Shown here: one piece after another, positions 1 through 8,802 of the stretch
Layout: each line of letters begins with the position of its first letter
Position numbering within the stretch: the stretch's first letter is position 1
Notes under the pieces: generated by a model
Told to the model about the DNA's origin: nothing
What the model saw: only the letters and a program-made list of their open reading frames with translations
Databases searched by the model: none
Program-made: the position numbers and the translations under genes
From: Streptomyces aureocirculatus
GTDB lineage: Bacteria > Actinomycetota > Actinomycetes > Streptomycetales > Streptomycetaceae
Length of the DNA: 64,000 nt
Reading direction: 5' to 3'
Assembly (NCBI RefSeq): GCF_000720475.1
Contig: NZ_JOAP01000028.1
Span: forward strand, 62,001 to 126,000

Positions 1-1908
1 CAGAAGCCCGAGCAGCCGTGGCGCTCCGAGGGCGCTCCGGAGCCCGCTCCCACGCCGCCGTCAAGGCGCAGGCCGCCGGGGGGCTGGGGCGGGCTCGTTC
101 TTGCCGCTCTGGTCGTCTATCTCGTCGCCAACCTCGTGCTCTCGTTCTTCGGTGACGGCGACGAGCCGACCATCTCGTACACGGAATTCAGTAAACAGGT
201 CGACTCCGGGAACGTCTCGAAGATCTACTCCAAGGGCGACTCCATTCAGGGGCAGTTGAAGGAGGAACGGAAGGAGCCCGACGGCGGTGACTCTTACACC
301 AAATTCACCACCCAGCGGCCCGAGTTCGCCGACGACAAGCTGTGGAGTGACCTGACCGAGCACGACGTCACGGTCACCGCCGAGCCGGTGGTGCAGGAGC
401 GCAGTTTTCTCTCCAATCTGTTGATCTCGTTGGCGCCGATGCTGTTGTTGGTGGTCCTGTGGATCTTTATCGCTCGGCGCATGGCCTCGCGCATGGGTGG
501 TGCGGGCGGCATGCTCGGGCGCAAGCAGCCGCCGAAACCCGTCGAGCTCGAACCAGGCAAGAAGCGGACGACCTTCGCGGACGTCGCCGGTATCGACGAG
601 GTCGAGGGGGAGTTGAACGACGTTGTTGATTTCTTGAAGAATCCTGACGACTACCGGGCCATGGGGGCGCGGATGCCCGGCGGTGTGCTGCTCGCCGGAC
701 CGCCCGGGACCGGGAAGACGCTGCTCGCGCGGGCCGTCGCCGGTGAGGCCGGGGTGCCGTTCTTCTCGGCTTCCGCCTCGGAGTTCATCGAGATGATCGT
801 GGGCGTGGGCGCTTCGCGGGTACGTGAGCTGTTCGCCGAGGCCCGCAAGGTCGCGCCGTCCATCATCTTCATCGACGAGATCGACACCATCGGGCGGGCC
901 CGCGGCGGCGGCAGCGGCATGGGCGGGCATGACGAGCGCGAGCAGACGCTCAACCAGATTCTCACCGAGATGGATGGTTTCTCCGGCTCCGAAGGTGTCA
1001 TCGTCATCGCCGCCACCAACCGCGCCGACATCCTCGACCCCGCTCTGACCCGGCCGGGCCGCTTCGACCGGGTGGTCAATGTGTCCCCGCCGGACCGGGG
1101 CGGCCGCGAGGCCATTCTCAAGATCCATACCCGGACCATTCCGCTCGCCGACGGCGTCGACCTGGCCCAGGTCGCCCGCACCACCCCCGGCATGACCGGA
1201 GCCGACCTCGCCAACCTCGCCAACGAAGCCGCCCTGCTCGCCGTGAAGCGCAAACAGCGCCCGGTGACGCAGTCCGACCTCTCCGAAGCCCTCGAAAAGG
1301 TGCAGCTCGGTGCCGAGCGGCCGCTGGTGATGCCCGACGAGGAGCGCCGCCGCACCGCGTACCACGAAAGCGGGCACGCGCTGCTCGGCATGTTGCAGCC
1401 CGGCGCCGACCCCGTCCGCAAGATCACCATCGTCCCGCGCGGACGCGCCCTCGGCGTCACCCTGTCGACGCCGGACGCCGACAAGTACGCGTACACCGAG
1501 GAGTATCTGCGCGGCCGCATCATCGGCGCACTCGGCGGCATGGCGGCCGAACACGTCGTCTACGGAGTCATCACCACCGGCGCCGAGAACGACCTGGAAC
1601 AGGTCACCAACATCGCCCGCGGGATGGTCGCACGCTGGGGCATGAGCGAGCGCGTCGGCCGTCTCTCCGCCCTGCCGAACGACGCCCAGCAGGCCTACGG
1701 TCTCGCCGCCGCACCAGGGACCCTCGACACCATCGACGGCGAGATGCGCCGCATCGTGGACGAGTGCTACGAGAGCGCCTGCCGTCAACTGCGCGACCAC
1801 CGTGAGCGCCTGGACGCCCTGGCCGCCGCCCTCCTGCGGAGCGAGACGCTGGAGGAGGCCGAGGCCTACCGCGTGGCCGGGATCCCCCGCCTAGGCAAGG
1901 AGACCTGA
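1..1908 (+). CDS. ftsH: FtsH-family ATP-dependent zinc metalloprotease (5' end outside window)
   Basis: This is a membrane-anchored AAA+ protease that extracts and degrades membrane and short-lived proteins. The frame is open from base 1, so the start lies upstream; an in-frame ATG at 136 falls after the first membrane helix and is not the start. Counting from base 1, helix 1 is about residues 28-50 and helix 2 about 139-160, with a short extracytoplasmic domain between. Walker A GPPGTGKT is at 233-240, Walker B (IIFIDEID) follows, and the second region of homology contains [19 protein letters not shown]. The zinc site is HESGH at 455-459 with the third ligand Asp531 in ENDL. The site has Ser where most FtsH proteins have Ala (HEAGH), which keeps HExxH. 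The 635 residues seen are close to the usual length, so few N-terminal residues are missing. Confidence 0.95.
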   Translation, partial: QKPEQPWRSEGAPEPAPTPPSRRRPPGGWGGLVLAALVVYLVANLVLSFFGDGDEPTISYTEFSKQVDSGNVSKIYSKGDSIQGQLKEERKEPDGGDSYTKFTTQRPEFADDKLWSDLTEHDVTVTAEPVVQERSFLSNLLISLAPMLLLVVLWIFIARRMASRMGGAGGMLGRKQPPKPVELEPGKKRTTFADVAGIDEVEGELNDVVDFLKNPDDYRAMGARMPGGVLLAGPPGTGKTLLARAVAGEAGVPFFSASASEFIEMIVGVGASRVRELFAEARKVAPSIIFIDEIDTIGRARGGGSGMGGHDEREQTLNQILTEMDGFSGSEGVIVIAATNRADILDPALTRPGRFDRVVNVSPPDRGGREAILKIHTRTIPLADGVDLAQVARTTPGMTGADLANLANEAALLAVKRKQRPVTQSDLSEALEKVQLGAERPLVMPDEERRRTAYHESGHALLGMLQPGADPVRKITIVPRGRALGVTLSTPDADKYAYTEEYLRGRIIGALGGMAAEHVVYGVITTGAENDLEQVTNIARGMVARWGMSERVGRLSALPNDAQQAYGLAAAPGTLDTIDGEMRRIVDECYESACRQLRDHRERLDALAAALLRSETLEEAEAYRVAGIPRLGKET

Positions 1909-1930
1909 GGCCGCGCCTCGTGGGGGGGGG

Positions 1931-2791
1931 CTACGGAACGCGTGCGATCAGGTAGCGGAAGACGTTCGGCATCCACACCGTGCCGTCGCGGCGCTGATGC
2001 GGATGCAGCGCCTCGGTCAGCTCCTTGTCGACCTGCACCTGGTCCGTCGCGCCCACCGCCGCGTCGAAAAGCCCGGTGGACAGCAAGCCCCGGACCGCGC
2101 TGTCCATGTCCGCGTACCCGAAGGGACACGCCACCCGGCCCGAGCCGTCCGGTTTGAGGCCCGCGTACTGAGCGACCTCCTCCAGGTCGTCCCGGCACGC
2201 CGTACGCCAACTGCGGGTGGAGCGCAGCGGGTCGGCGAGCTTGGCGGCCACCCGGAGCACGGACGAGGTGGTGCAGCGCTCCGGCGGGCCCCAGCCGGCC
2301 AGGACCACCGGCGCACCCCGTTCGGCGAGCGGTGCCGCGCTCTCCAGGAGCACGGAAAGGCCCTCGGAGTCACCGGCCACACAGCCGATCGGCTGGAACG
2401 CGGTCACCAAGGTGTATTTCGGGCTGTCCGGCGCGGCGGCGTCCCCGGGAGTGCCCTCCACGAGCCGTGTGTCCCCCCGTGGCCGCGCCCCGGCGGACGC
2501 GTCCGACGTGAGACGCCCGCGGGCGAGCGCCAGGCGCTCGGGCGCCGAGGGTTCCACGCCGGTCACCGAGGCACCGCGCGACGCGGCCATCAGCAGGGCG
2601 AGCCCGGAGCCGCAGCCCAGGCCGAGGAGCCGGGTGCCGCCGCCCACGTCGAGCCGTGCGTACACCGCCTCGTAGAGCGGGACCAGCATCCTCTCCTGGA
2701 TCTCCGCCCAGTCACGCGCGCGTGCGCACCGGTCCACACGGGGGCGGGCGCCCGCGCGCGGGAGGTGCGAGTGCACGAGCGTTGGTGTCAT
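1931..2791 (-). CDS. class I SAM-dependent methyltransferase, substrate unknown
   Basis: This is a 286-residue protein with a Rossmann-type SAM-binding signature: LLGLGCGSGLALL at residues 55-67, followed by an acidic residue ending strand 2 (TGVEP, Glu80). I chose the ATG at 2791 because upstream in-frame codons give low-complexity, Arg-rich sequence with no domain, although the open frame extends to 3217. The gene points toward ftsH and converges with it, with 22 bases between the stops. The C-terminal half (CPFGYADMDSAVRGLL and onward) resembles actinomycete methyltransferases of unknown substrate. The acceptor cannot be read from the sequence. Confidence 0.8.
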   Translation of the reverse strand: MTPTLVHSHLPRAGARPRVDRCARARDWAEIQERMLVPLYEAVYARLDVGGGTRLLGLGCGSGLALLMAASRGASVTGVEPSAPERLALARGRLTSDASAGARPRGDTRLVEGTPGDAAAPDSPKYTLVTAFQPIGCVAGDSEGLSVLLESAAPLAERGAPVVLAGWGPPERCTTSSVLRVAAKLADPLRSTRSWRTACRDDLEEVAQYAGLKPDGSGRVACPFGYADMDSAVRGLLSTGLFDAAVGATDQVQVDKELTEALHPHQRRDGTVWMPNVFRYLIARVP

Positions 2792-3403
2792 CGAAAGCGC
2801 CCCAATCCGCCAAGAGTTGTCGTGCCGATTCCTGCGGTTCGTCCGCCCCCGCGACGTGCGTTCACGCTCCCCCCGTATGCCAGGGAACTCCGCTTCCGTC
2901 GTGGCGTCCAGGGGTTGTGGGGCAATGCTTGCGTGCCACCGTCGTGCGCCCCCCGGCAGCGTGAATTTCCGCCCCTTCTGACGACACGGACGCACCATGC
3001 GCGCCACGTTCGCCGCGGGCGCGGCGGGGCGGTGCCGCACGCCGGAGACGCACCCGGTAACGTCGCCGTCGTGGCACGCGCGTACTGAGCGTCGTGGCAC
3101 GGGCGTACCGAGAGCCGGGGTTCCGGACCGGGGCGCAGGCGTGGGGGTGATGACCGGTGGTTCTTCGCAACACGCCCCCCGGCGCGCGGAGTTGGACCGT
3201 ACGCCGGACAAGCGCATGATCCTGAAGCGCGGCCTTTTGCGTACGCGTCACTACGTACCGGCTTGTTGTGAGCTGCGAGGCTTCTCCGCAGATCAGCGCA
3301 CCCGCCCTCGTCCGGACGCATCAATGGCAACTGACGGGTAAGTGCAAATTATTTGAGATGCCCCGGAATGGAACCCGGAGGCACCTCGGCTCGTTGTCAC
3401 GAC
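2792..3403. other. 612-bp divergent intergenic region
   Basis: This gap separates the leftward methyltransferase from the rightward SprT-like gene. Open frames here, on both strands, are Arg/Pro/Ala-rich and show no recognisable domain or ribosome binding site, so I call none of them genes. The only signal I can support is the promoter-like pair near 3331-3359. The methyltransferase promoter must also lie here but I could not identify it. Confidence 0.5.
3331..3359 (+). promoter_or_regulatory. candidate promoter of the SprT-like gene
   Basis: CTGACG at 3331-3336 is followed after 17 bases by TGAGAT at 3354-3359, close to the streptomycete housekeeping pattern TTGACN / TAGRRT. Transcription would start near 3366, downstream of the ATG at 3353 and about at the ATG at 3368. 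This supports the GTG at 3404 as the true start. It rests on pattern matching only. Confidence 0.4.
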
Positions 3404-4006
3404 GTGAGCACGACACCACCTGTTCTCGCCGCAGAGCTGGCACAGGCGTGGGCCGACATTCAGCGGCACCACTCCGAGCTGCCGGACCTAGCCGCGCCCG
3501 AATCCCTGATCGGAGAATCGTCGTCCGCCTGTGGCGCCGAGCTCTCCTTCGAGCGACTGCTTCACGAAGCAGTCCACGGCATCGCCGCCGCCCGCGGCGT
3601 ACGCGACACTTCACGCGCAGGCCGCTATCACAACCGCAGATTCCTCTCGATCGCGGAGGAGCTGGGCCTCGACCACCCGGAGGAGCCGCACCCGAGCAGC
3701 GGTTTCTCCCTGGTCACCCTCAACCCCGAAGCGAAAAAGCGCTATCGCCCGACCATGGAGCGGCTGCAGCGTGCCCTGAAGGCGCACACGGCAGCCACCA
3801 CGACGGACACCTCACGCACCTTCCGCGGACCGGCCGCCCGGCACGGCTCGTCCGGCGGCGGCGTGCGCGTGAAGGCGGTCTGCGACTGCGGGCGCAATGT
3901 CCGCGTCGTGCCGTCGGTGCTCGCCCAGGCGCCCATCATGTGCGGCGGCTGCGGCAAGCCCTTCAGGATCCCGGAGGTGGTCGGCGTGGCCGTGGGAGCG
4001 GGGTGA
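3404..4006 (+). CDS. SprT-like zinc-metalloprotease-type protein of unknown function
   Basis: This is a 200-residue protein. HEAVH at residues 54-58 is a HExxH zinc motif inside a hydrophobic helix, followed by His76 in GRYHNRRFLSIAEELGL, the arrangement expected for the third ligand in SprT-type domains. The C-terminus has two Cys pairs (Cys160, Cys162, Cys180, Cys183) that look like a small zinc ribbon, again as in SprT/Spartan-like proteins. I chose GTG 3404 because the upstream ATGs (3353, 3368) sit at or before the predicted transcription start. The gene is monocistronic, 255 bases before rpsP. The zinc-site reading is from sequence; a DNA-protein crosslink repair role is only suggested by analogy with SprT/Spartan. 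Confidence 0.72.
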   Translation: MSTTPPVLAAELAQAWADIQRHHSELPDLAAPESLIGESSSACGAELSFERLLHEAVHGIAAARGVRDTSRAGRYHNRRFLSIAEELGLDHPEEPHPSSGFSLVTLNPEAKKRYRPTMERLQRALKAHTAATTTDTSRTFRGPAARHGSSGGGVRVKAVCDCGRNVRVVPSVLAQAPIMCGGCGKPFRIPEVVGVAVGAG

Positions 4007-4116
4007 GCCGGGTCCACCCGCGGTGAGCCGGTGCGGCCGTCCGGAATCCGGCCGCTCTCCGGGAGCAGTGGCCCGGAGGGTCTCGGTCGAGGGCGGCGGT
4101 GGGGACGGGTGGGCGT

Positions 4117-4261
4117 ATGGCACAATGGCTAGCTGTACTCGACAGTCGCACAGGACCCCTCTCTCCTCCGGCTGACGCGTCCATCGGGCATCTCGAGTAC
4201 CGCAACCCCACGCGGCATCCCGTTGTGCCCAACCACGTCAAGACCAGGAGACACCACTTCC
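4117..4261 (+). promoter_or_regulatory. rpsP upstream region with possible -10 and leader
   Basis: The sequence TATGGCACAATGGCTAG at 4116-4132 contains CACAAT (4121-4126), a possible -10 hexamer; no good -35 is visible. It would give an approximately 130-base leader before the rpsP GTG. A clear ribosome binding site AGGAG lies at 4246-4250, 11 bases before the start. A similar GCACAAT occurs upstream of the DUF2469 gene (11325-11331). Confidence 0.3.
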
Positions 4262-4696
4262 GTGGCAGTCAAGATCAAGCTGAAGCGTCTGGGCAAGATC
4301 CGTTCGCCTCACTACCGCATCGTCGTCGCCGACTCCCGTACCCGCCGTGACGGCCGGGCCATCGAGGAGATCGGCCTGTACCACCCGGTGCAGAACCCGT
4401 CGCGCATCGAGGTCAACTCGGAGCGCGCGCAGTACTGGCTGTCCGTCGGCGCCCAGCCGACCGAGCCGGTCCTCGCGATCCTGAAGCTCACCGGTGACTG
4501 GCAGAAGCACAAGGGCCTCCCGGCCCCGGCGCCGCTGCTGCAGCCCGAGCCGAAGGCCGACCACCGCGCCCTCTTCGAGGCCGTGGCCAAGGACGCCGAG
4601 GGCGGGCCCAAGGGCGAAGCCATCACGCAGAAGAAGAAGGCCGACAAGAAGGACGAGGCCCCGGCCGAGTCCGCGGCCGAGTCGACCGAGGCCTGA
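4262..4696 (+). CDS. rpsP: 30S ribosomal protein S16
   Basis: The start ([20 protein letters not shown]) and the body through [14 protein letters not shown] are typical bS16. The start is GTG 4262, preceded by AGGAG at 4246-4250. At 144 residues it is about 60 residues longer than the minimal protein, because of a Lys/Ala/Glu-rich C-terminal tail as seen in other actinobacterial S16 proteins. It heads the rpsP-khpA-rimM-trmD gene block, whose products act on the small subunit and tRNA. The following KH gene begins 2 bases after the stop. Confidence 0.97.
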   Translation: MAVKIKLKRLGKIRSPHYRIVVADSRTRRDGRAIEEIGLYHPVQNPSRIEVNSERAQYWLSVGAQPTEPVLAILKLTGDWQKHKGLPAPAPLLQPEPKADHRALFEAVAKDAEGGPKGEAITQKKKADKKDEAPAESAAESTEA

Positions 4697-4698
4697 GC

Positions 4699-4938
4699 AT
4701 GCTCGAGGAGGCTCTCGAGCACCTCGTGAAGGGCATCGTCGACAACCCCGACGACGTGCAGGTCGCCTCGCGCAACCTGCGCCGTGGCCGCGTCCTGGAA
4801 GTCCGGGTCCACCCGGACGACCTCGGCAAGGTGATCGGCCGCAACGGCCGCACCGCACGCGCGCTGCGCACGGTCGTGGGCGCCATCGGCGGCCGCGGTG
4901 TCCGCGTCGACCTCGTCGACGTCGACCAGGTTCACTGA
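4699..4938 (+). CDS. khpA: KH-domain RNA-binding protein (KhpA-like)
   Basis: This is a 79-residue single KH domain with the GxxG loop as GRNG at residues 47-50 (KVIGRNGRTARALR). Proteins of this family bind RNA, often together with KhpB/Jag. The position between rpsP and rimM is the classical one. The start is 2 bases after the rpsP stop, implying translational coupling. Confidence 0.9.
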   Translation: MLEEALEHLVKGIVDNPDDVQVASRNLRRGRVLEVRVHPDDLGKVIGRNGRTARALRTVVGAIGGRGVRVDLVDVDQVH

Positions 4939-5022
4939 ACCACACGTAGCACCGGCTCGGGCCGGGGAGGGCTCCAGGGCCGTCCCCGGCCCGTAGTCGT
5001 ATCAACAGGGAGAGTCACCACA

Positions 5023-5694
5023 GTGCAGCTCGTAGTCGCGCGGATCGGCCGCGCCCACGGCATCAAGGGCGAAGTCACCGTCGAGGTGCGCACCGACGAG
5101 CCGGAGCTGCGGCTCGCCCCCGGCGCCGTGCTCGCCACCGACCCGGCGGGCACCGGCCCGCTGACCATCGAGACGGGCCGGGTGCACAGCGGCCGGCTGC
5201 TGCTTCGCTTCGCGGGCGTACGCGACCGCACGGGCGCCGAGGCGCTGCGCAACACGCTGCTGATCGCCGAGGTCGACCCCGAGGAGCTCCCGGAGGACCC
5301 GGAGGAGTTCTACGACCACCAGCTCATGGACCTCGATGTCGTCACCAAGGACGGCACGGAGGTCGGCCGGATTACCGAGATCTCGCACCTGCCCTCGCAG
5401 GACCTGTTCATCGTGGAGCGGCCCGACGGCAGCGAAGTGATGATCCCGTTCGTCGAGGAGATCGTCACCGAGATCGACCTGGAGGAGCAGCGGGCCGTCA
5501 TCGACCCGCCGCCCGGCCTGATCGACGACGGTGCGGAGATCGCCTCCGCGCGGGATGCCGCCGGGGCCGGGCTTGATGGCGGTGACAGCGCTGCTGGGTC
5601 TGCTGGGCCTGCTGGGGCTGGCGCCGAGGCTGCCGGAGCCGGGTCCGAGGCTGCCGGTGAGGGCTCGCCCGGTGCCGTGAAGGGCGACGCCTGA
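5023..5694 (+). CDS. rimM: 16S rRNA processing protein RimM
   Basis: This protein assists maturation of the 30S head by binding S19. The N-terminal beta-barrel domain opens with [20 protein letters not shown], and a PRC-barrel domain ([19 protein letters not shown] through VIDPPPGL) spans about residues 97-165. The last roughly 50 residues are an Ala/Gly-rich tail absent from minimal RimM. The start is GTG 5023 with AGGGAGAG at 5007-5014. The stop TGA overlaps the trmD ATG by one base (5694). Confidence 0.96.
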   Translation: MQLVVARIGRAHGIKGEVTVEVRTDEPELRLAPGAVLATDPAGTGPLTIETGRVHSGRLLLRFAGVRDRTGAEALRNTLLIAEVDPEELPEDPEEFYDHQLMDLDVVTKDGTEVGRITEISHLPSQDLFIVERPDGSEVMIPFVEEIVTEIDLEEQRAVIDPPPGLIDDGAEIASARDAAGAGLDGGDSAAGSAGPAGAGAEAAGAGSEAAGEGSPGAVKGDA

Positions 5695-6515
5695 TGCGGC
5701 TCGACGTCGTCACGATCTTCCCCGAGTACCTGGAGCCCCTGAACGTCTCACTCGTCGGCAAGGCACGCGCGCGTGGCCGCCTCGACGTCCATGTGCACGA
5801 CCTCAGGGACTGGACGTACGACCGGCACAACACGGTCGACGACACGCCCTACGGCGGCGGCCCCGGCATGGTCATGAAGACCGAGCCCTGGGGTGACGCC
5901 CTCGACACCCTGCTCGCCGACGGTTACGAAGCGGGCCACACGGGCCCCGCCCTGGTCGTCCCGACGCCCAGTGGCCGCCCCTTCACCCAGGAACTCGCCG
6001 TCGAGCTGTCAGAGCGCCCCTGGCTGGTCTTCACGCCCGCACGCTACGAGGGCATCGACCGTCGCGTCGTCGACGAGTACGCGACGCGCATGCCGGTCTA
6101 CGAGGTCTCCATCGGCGACTACGTCCTCGCGGGCGGCGAGGCCGCCGTCCTGGTCGTCACGGAGGCCGTGGCCCGACTCCTCCCGGGCGTGCTCGGCAAC
6201 GCCGAGTCCCACCGCGACGACTCCTTCGCCCCCGGAGCCATGGCCAACCTCCTGGAAGGCCCCGTCTACACCAAGCCCCCCGAGTGGCGCGGCCGTGACA
6301 TCCCGGACGTCCTGCTCAGCGGCCACCACGGCAAGATCGCCCGCTGGCGCCGGGACGAGGCGCTGCGCCGCACGACGGCCAACCGGCCCGACCTGATCGA
6401 GCGCTGCGACCCGGCGGCCTTCGACAAGAAGGACCGGGAAATGCTCTCGATCCTGGGCTGGGAGCCCGAGCCGGACGGCCGATTTTGGCGCAGGGTGAAG
6501 GCCGTGGAAGAATAG
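5694..6515 (+). CDS. trmD: tRNA (guanine-N1-)-methyltransferase TrmD
   Basis: TrmD methylates G37 of tRNAs with SAM and prevents +1 frameshifting. The 273-residue protein starts [16 protein letters not shown]. It contains the trefoil-knot SAM site (VVPTPSGRPFTQELAVELSE, RYEGIDRRVV, SIGDYVLAGGEAAVLV) and the C-terminal DNA/tRNA-binding region. The ATG at 5694 overlaps the rimM stop (ATGA), so translation is coupled. Confidence 0.97.
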   Translation: MRLDVVTIFPEYLEPLNVSLVGKARARGRLDVHVHDLRDWTYDRHNTVDDTPYGGGPGMVMKTEPWGDALDTLLADGYEAGHTGPALVVPTPSGRPFTQELAVELSERPWLVFTPARYEGIDRRVVDEYATRMPVYEVSIGDYVLAGGEAAVLVVTEAVARLLPGVLGNAESHRDDSFAPGAMANLLEGPVYTKPPEWRGRDIPDVLLSGHHGKIARWRRDEALRRTTANRPDLIERCDPAAFDKKDREMLSILGWEPEPDGRFWRRVKAVEE

Positions 6516-6597
6516 ACCGTTGCTGTACGTCCAGCGTGCGCCCCTGCCACAGGGGGAGACGACGCCCGCCCGACGCGATCAGCATCCCTTCCGGAAG

Positions 6598-6630
6598 AGA
6601 CCGGACTCCTCGGAGCCCCGGTCTTCTTTT
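6598..6630 (+). terminator. intrinsic terminator or attenuator hairpin between trmD and rplS
   Basis: The stem AGACCGG (6598-6604) pairs with CCGGTCT (6618-6624), with an additional CTCC/GGAG inner pairing, and is followed at once by TCTTTT (6625-6630). This is a classical rho-independent shape. It lies 72 bases before rplS, so it could terminate trmD transcription or attenuate read-through into rplS. Confidence 0.6.
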
Positions 6631-6663
6631 CAAGAAGGCACCCAAACACTCATCACGATCACC

Positions 6664-6692
6664 GTTGATGACCTGTGGCATCAACGAGGAAG
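6664..6692 (+). promoter_or_regulatory. stem-loop abutting the rplS ribosome binding site
   Basis: GTTGATG (6664-6670) and CATCAAC (6679-6685) form a perfect 7-bp stem with an 8-base loop. The next bases GAGGAAG (6686-6692) are the ribosome binding site of rplS. A hairpin abutting the ribosome binding site is what a ribosomal-protein autoregulatory leader would look like; this role is inferred. Confidence 0.5.
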
Positions 6693-6701
6693 CAGACGAT
6701 C

Positions 6702-7052
6702 ATGTCTCACCTGCTCGACTCCGTCGACTCCGCGTCGCTGCGCAGCGACATCCCGGCCTTCCGCCCGGGTGACACCGTCAACGTCCACGTCCGCGTCATC
6801 GAGGGCAACCGCTCCCGTGTGCAGCAGTTCAAGGGCGTAGTCATCCGCCGCCAGGGCGCCGGTGTCCGCGAGACCTTCACGGTCCGCAAGGTCTCGTTCT
6901 CCGTCGGCGTCGAGCGCACCTTCCCGGTGCACACCCCGATCGTCGAGAAGATCGAGCTCGTCACCAAGGGCGACGTCCGTCGCGCCAAGCTGTACTACCT
7001 CCGTGACCTGCGCGGCAAGGCCGCGAAGATCAAGGAGAAGCGCGAGAACTGA
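6702..7052 (+). CDS. rplS: 50S ribosomal protein L19
   Basis: This 116-residue bL19 contains [20 protein letters not shown] and [20 protein letters not shown], ending in a basic [11 protein letters not shown] tail. It sits at the 30S-50S interface. The start is ATG 6702 with GAGGAAG at 6686-6692; the in-frame ATG at 6675 lies inside the leader hairpin and is unlikely. It is the last gene of the rpsP-trmD-rplS ribosomal block. Confidence 0.97.
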   Translation: MSHLLDSVDSASLRSDIPAFRPGDTVNVHVRVIEGNRSRVQQFKGVVIRRQGAGVRETFTVRKVSFSVGVERTFPVHTPIVEKIELVTKGDVRRAKLYYLRDLRGKAAKIKEKREN

Positions 7053-7121
7053 GCTTGCGCACGGCCCTCGGGCCGAGCTCTCGCACGGGTCCACAGCGGG
7101 GCCGGATAGCATCTGGCCCCG

Positions 7122-7844
7122 ATGGACACCGAAGCACAGCACACGGAGCGCGACCGCTCCTCCCCCTCCTCCGAGCCCGCACCCGCCACCGCGGAGGCGC
7201 CGGAGACAGAGGGAACGGAGGAGCGGTCGCGCTCCGTTTTCGCGTCCGTCGTCGGCCGGGTCCCGGGCGGCCGCCTCACCCTCACCGCCCTCCTGGGCAT
7301 GGCCGTCCTGCTCCTGCTCGCCACCTTCGTGGTGCAGCCCTACGCCATCCCCAGCGGCTCCATGGAGCCCGCCCTGCGCCCGGGGGACCGCGTGCTCGTC
7401 AACAAGTTGGCGTACCGTTTCGGTTCCGGGCCCCAGCGCGGTGACGCGGTCGTCTTCGACGGCAGCGGCTACTTCGGAGACTCCGACTACGTCAAGCGGA
7501 TCGTGGGCGTGGGCGGCGACCGAGTGGTCTGCTGCGACAAACGGGGGAGGATCAAGGTGAACGGCGCTCCCGTCGACGAGCCTCATCTGTTCCCCGGGGA
7601 CGCCCCTTCGGAGGTGCCCTTCGACGTCGTCGTGCCCGACGACACCCTCTTCCTGCTCGGCGACCACCGCAGCGACTCCAGCGACTCCCGCGACCACCTC
7701 GGGTCTCCCGGCGGCGGCATGGTCCCGGAGGACGCGGTCATCGGCAGGGCCGACTGGATCGCCTGGCCGCTCGGCCGCTGGACCTCACTGAAGCGTCCCG
7801 ACGCCTACGCGCGCGTGCCGGCACCAGGCGGCGCGCATGGGTAG
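7122..7844 (+). CDS. lepB: type I signal peptidase, first of four
   Basis: This membrane serine protease removes signal peptides from exported proteins. The 240-residue protein has a cytoplasmic N-terminus, one membrane helix at about 54-73, catalytic Ser80 in IPSGSMEP and catalytic Lys125 in DYVKRIVGVGGD. Box E-type GDHRSDSSDSRDH follows. TAGCAT at 7107-7112, 9 bases before the ATG, could be a -10 giving a nearly leaderless mRNA. A 21-bp perfect inverted repeat is embedded in codons 8-39. The stop overlaps the next gene by 8 bases. The four genes correspond to the sipW/X/Y/Z arrangement known in Streptomyces; I do not assign individual letters. Confidence 0.92.
   Translation: MDTEAQHTERDRSSPSSEPAPATAEAPETEGTEERSRSVFASVVGRVPGGRLTLTALLGMAVLLLLATFVVQPYAIPSGSMEPALRPGDRVLVNKLAYRFGSGPQRGDAVVFDGSGYFGDSDYVKRIVGVGGDRVVCCDKRGRIKVNGAPVDEPHLFPGDAPSEVPFDVVVPDDTLFLLGDHRSDSSDSRDHLGSPGGGMVPEDAVIGRADWIAWPLGRWTSLKRPDAYARVPAPGGAHG
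7143..7237 (+). terminator. 21-bp perfect inverted repeat inside the signal peptidase gene, followed by TTTT
   Basis: The left arm at 7143-7163 and right arm at 7217-7237 are exact reverse complements (core CGGAGCGCGACCGCTCCTCC), with a 53-base loop. The right arm runs directly into TTTT (7237-7240). Located 91 bases after the rplS stop but within the 5' coding part of the first lepB gene, it could be a terminator or attenuator for the ribosomal operon. Confidence 0.55.
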
Positions 7845-8607
7845 CCGCGGCCGTACGAAAGCCACGCACAAGGCCGACACCCGCCTGCCCACCGGGACCC
7901 GGCCCACCGAAGGCCCCGTACTGCCGGGCCGCGCCGACCGCCGCAAGCTCGCCCGGAGGGTCAAACGCCGCAGGCGCCGCTCCGCGATCAAGGAAGTACC
8001 CCTCCTCATAGTCGTCGCGCTGCTCATAGCCCTGGTCCTGAAGACCTTCCTGGTGCAGGCCTTCGTGATCCCCACGGGCTCCATGGAGCAGACCATCCGC
8101 ATCGGTGACCGCGTCCTGGTCGACAAGCTCACCCCGTGGTTCGGCAACAAGCCCGAACGCGGGGACGTCGTCGTCTTCAAGGATCCCGGGAACTGGCTCT
8201 TGGAGGAGCGCGGCAAGAAGAAGGACGACCCCGTCGTCGTCAAGCAGGTCAAGCAGGGCCTCACCTTCATCGGGCTGCTCCCCTCCGACGACGAGCGCGA
8301 TCTGATCAAACGCGTCATCGGAGTCGGCGGTGACACCGTGAAGTGCTGTGACAAGAACGACAAGGTCACCGTCAACGGCAAGCCGATCGACGAGCCGTAC
8401 CTCCACCCCGGTGACAAGCCCTCCGCCTTCGAGTTCGAGGTGAAGGTCCCCGAGGGACGCCTCTTCGTCATGGGCGACCACCGGTCGGATTCCGCCGACT
8501 CGCGCTTTCACCGGAACGAAAAGTTCAGCGGCACCGTCTCCGAGGACGAGGTGGTGGGCCGCGCACTCGTCATCGCCTGGCCGTTCGGTCACTGGCGCAA
8601 ACTCTAG
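7837..8607 (+). CDS. lepB: type I signal peptidase, second of four
   Basis: This 256-residue protein has a strongly basic cytoplasmic segment (residues about 35-52), one membrane helix at about 54-70, catalytic Ser82 in IPTGSMEQ and Lys158 in LIKRVIGVGGD. GDHRSDSADSRFH is the late conserved box. The ATG at 7837 overlaps the previous stop by 8 bases, so the pair is translationally coupled. Compared with the first copy it has a longer insert between the two catalytic residues, as does copy three. Confidence 0.92.
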   Translation: MGSRGRTKATHKADTRLPTGTRPTEGPVLPGRADRRKLARRVKRRRRRSAIKEVPLLIVVALLIALVLKTFLVQAFVIPTGSMEQTIRIGDRVLVDKLTPWFGNKPERGDVVVFKDPGNWLLEERGKKKDDPVVVKQVKQGLTFIGLLPSDDERDLIKRVIGVGGDTVKCCDKNDKVTVNGKPIDEPYLHPGDKPSAFEFEVKVPEGRLFVMGDHRSDSADSRFHRNEKFSGTVSEDEVVGRALVIAWPFGHWRKL

Positions 8608-8620
8608 GAACCCGGTACGT

Positions 8621-8649
8621 ACCCGGCGGGACCGACGCGCCCGCCGGGT
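8621..8649 (+). terminator. perfect 10-bp stem-loop after the second signal peptidase gene
   Basis: ACCCGGCGGG (8621-8630) and CCCGCCGGGT (8640-8649) pair perfectly around a 9-base loop, 14 bases after the stop. There is no T-run, which is common for streptomycete terminators. Confidence 0.5.
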
Positions 8650-8674
8650 CGGGCACCGTCACAGGAGCGTCGCA

Positions 8675-8680
8675 TAGGGT
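8675..8680 (+). promoter_or_regulatory. candidate -10 of the third signal peptidase gene
   Basis: TAGGGT matches the streptomycete -10 consensus TAGRGT. It lies after the hairpin at 8621-8649 and about 120 bases before the start, suggesting that copies three and four are transcribed separately from copies one and two. No convincing -35 is seen. Confidence 0.35.
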
Positions 8681-8802
8681 GGCCTCCGGCGGTGGCAACG
8701 GAAATACCGGCCTCCCGACCCCTGCGGAACTCCCGCTCGTTAAGGGAGTGGTGGGCCTGCGTCGCGCACGGGGCAGGCAGCGGAACGGACTGAGGAGTGG
8801 AT

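Noticed and set aside
2862..3341. Open frames of 114 to 129 codons in the methyltransferase-SprT spacer
   Set aside because: They are Arg/Pro/His-rich, have no ribosome binding site and overlap each other on both strands.
4116..4190. tRNA-like segment before rpsP
   Set aside because: It begins like an element with GGGCGTATGGCACAATGGCTAG but no cloverleaf, T-loop or anticodon arm can be formed.
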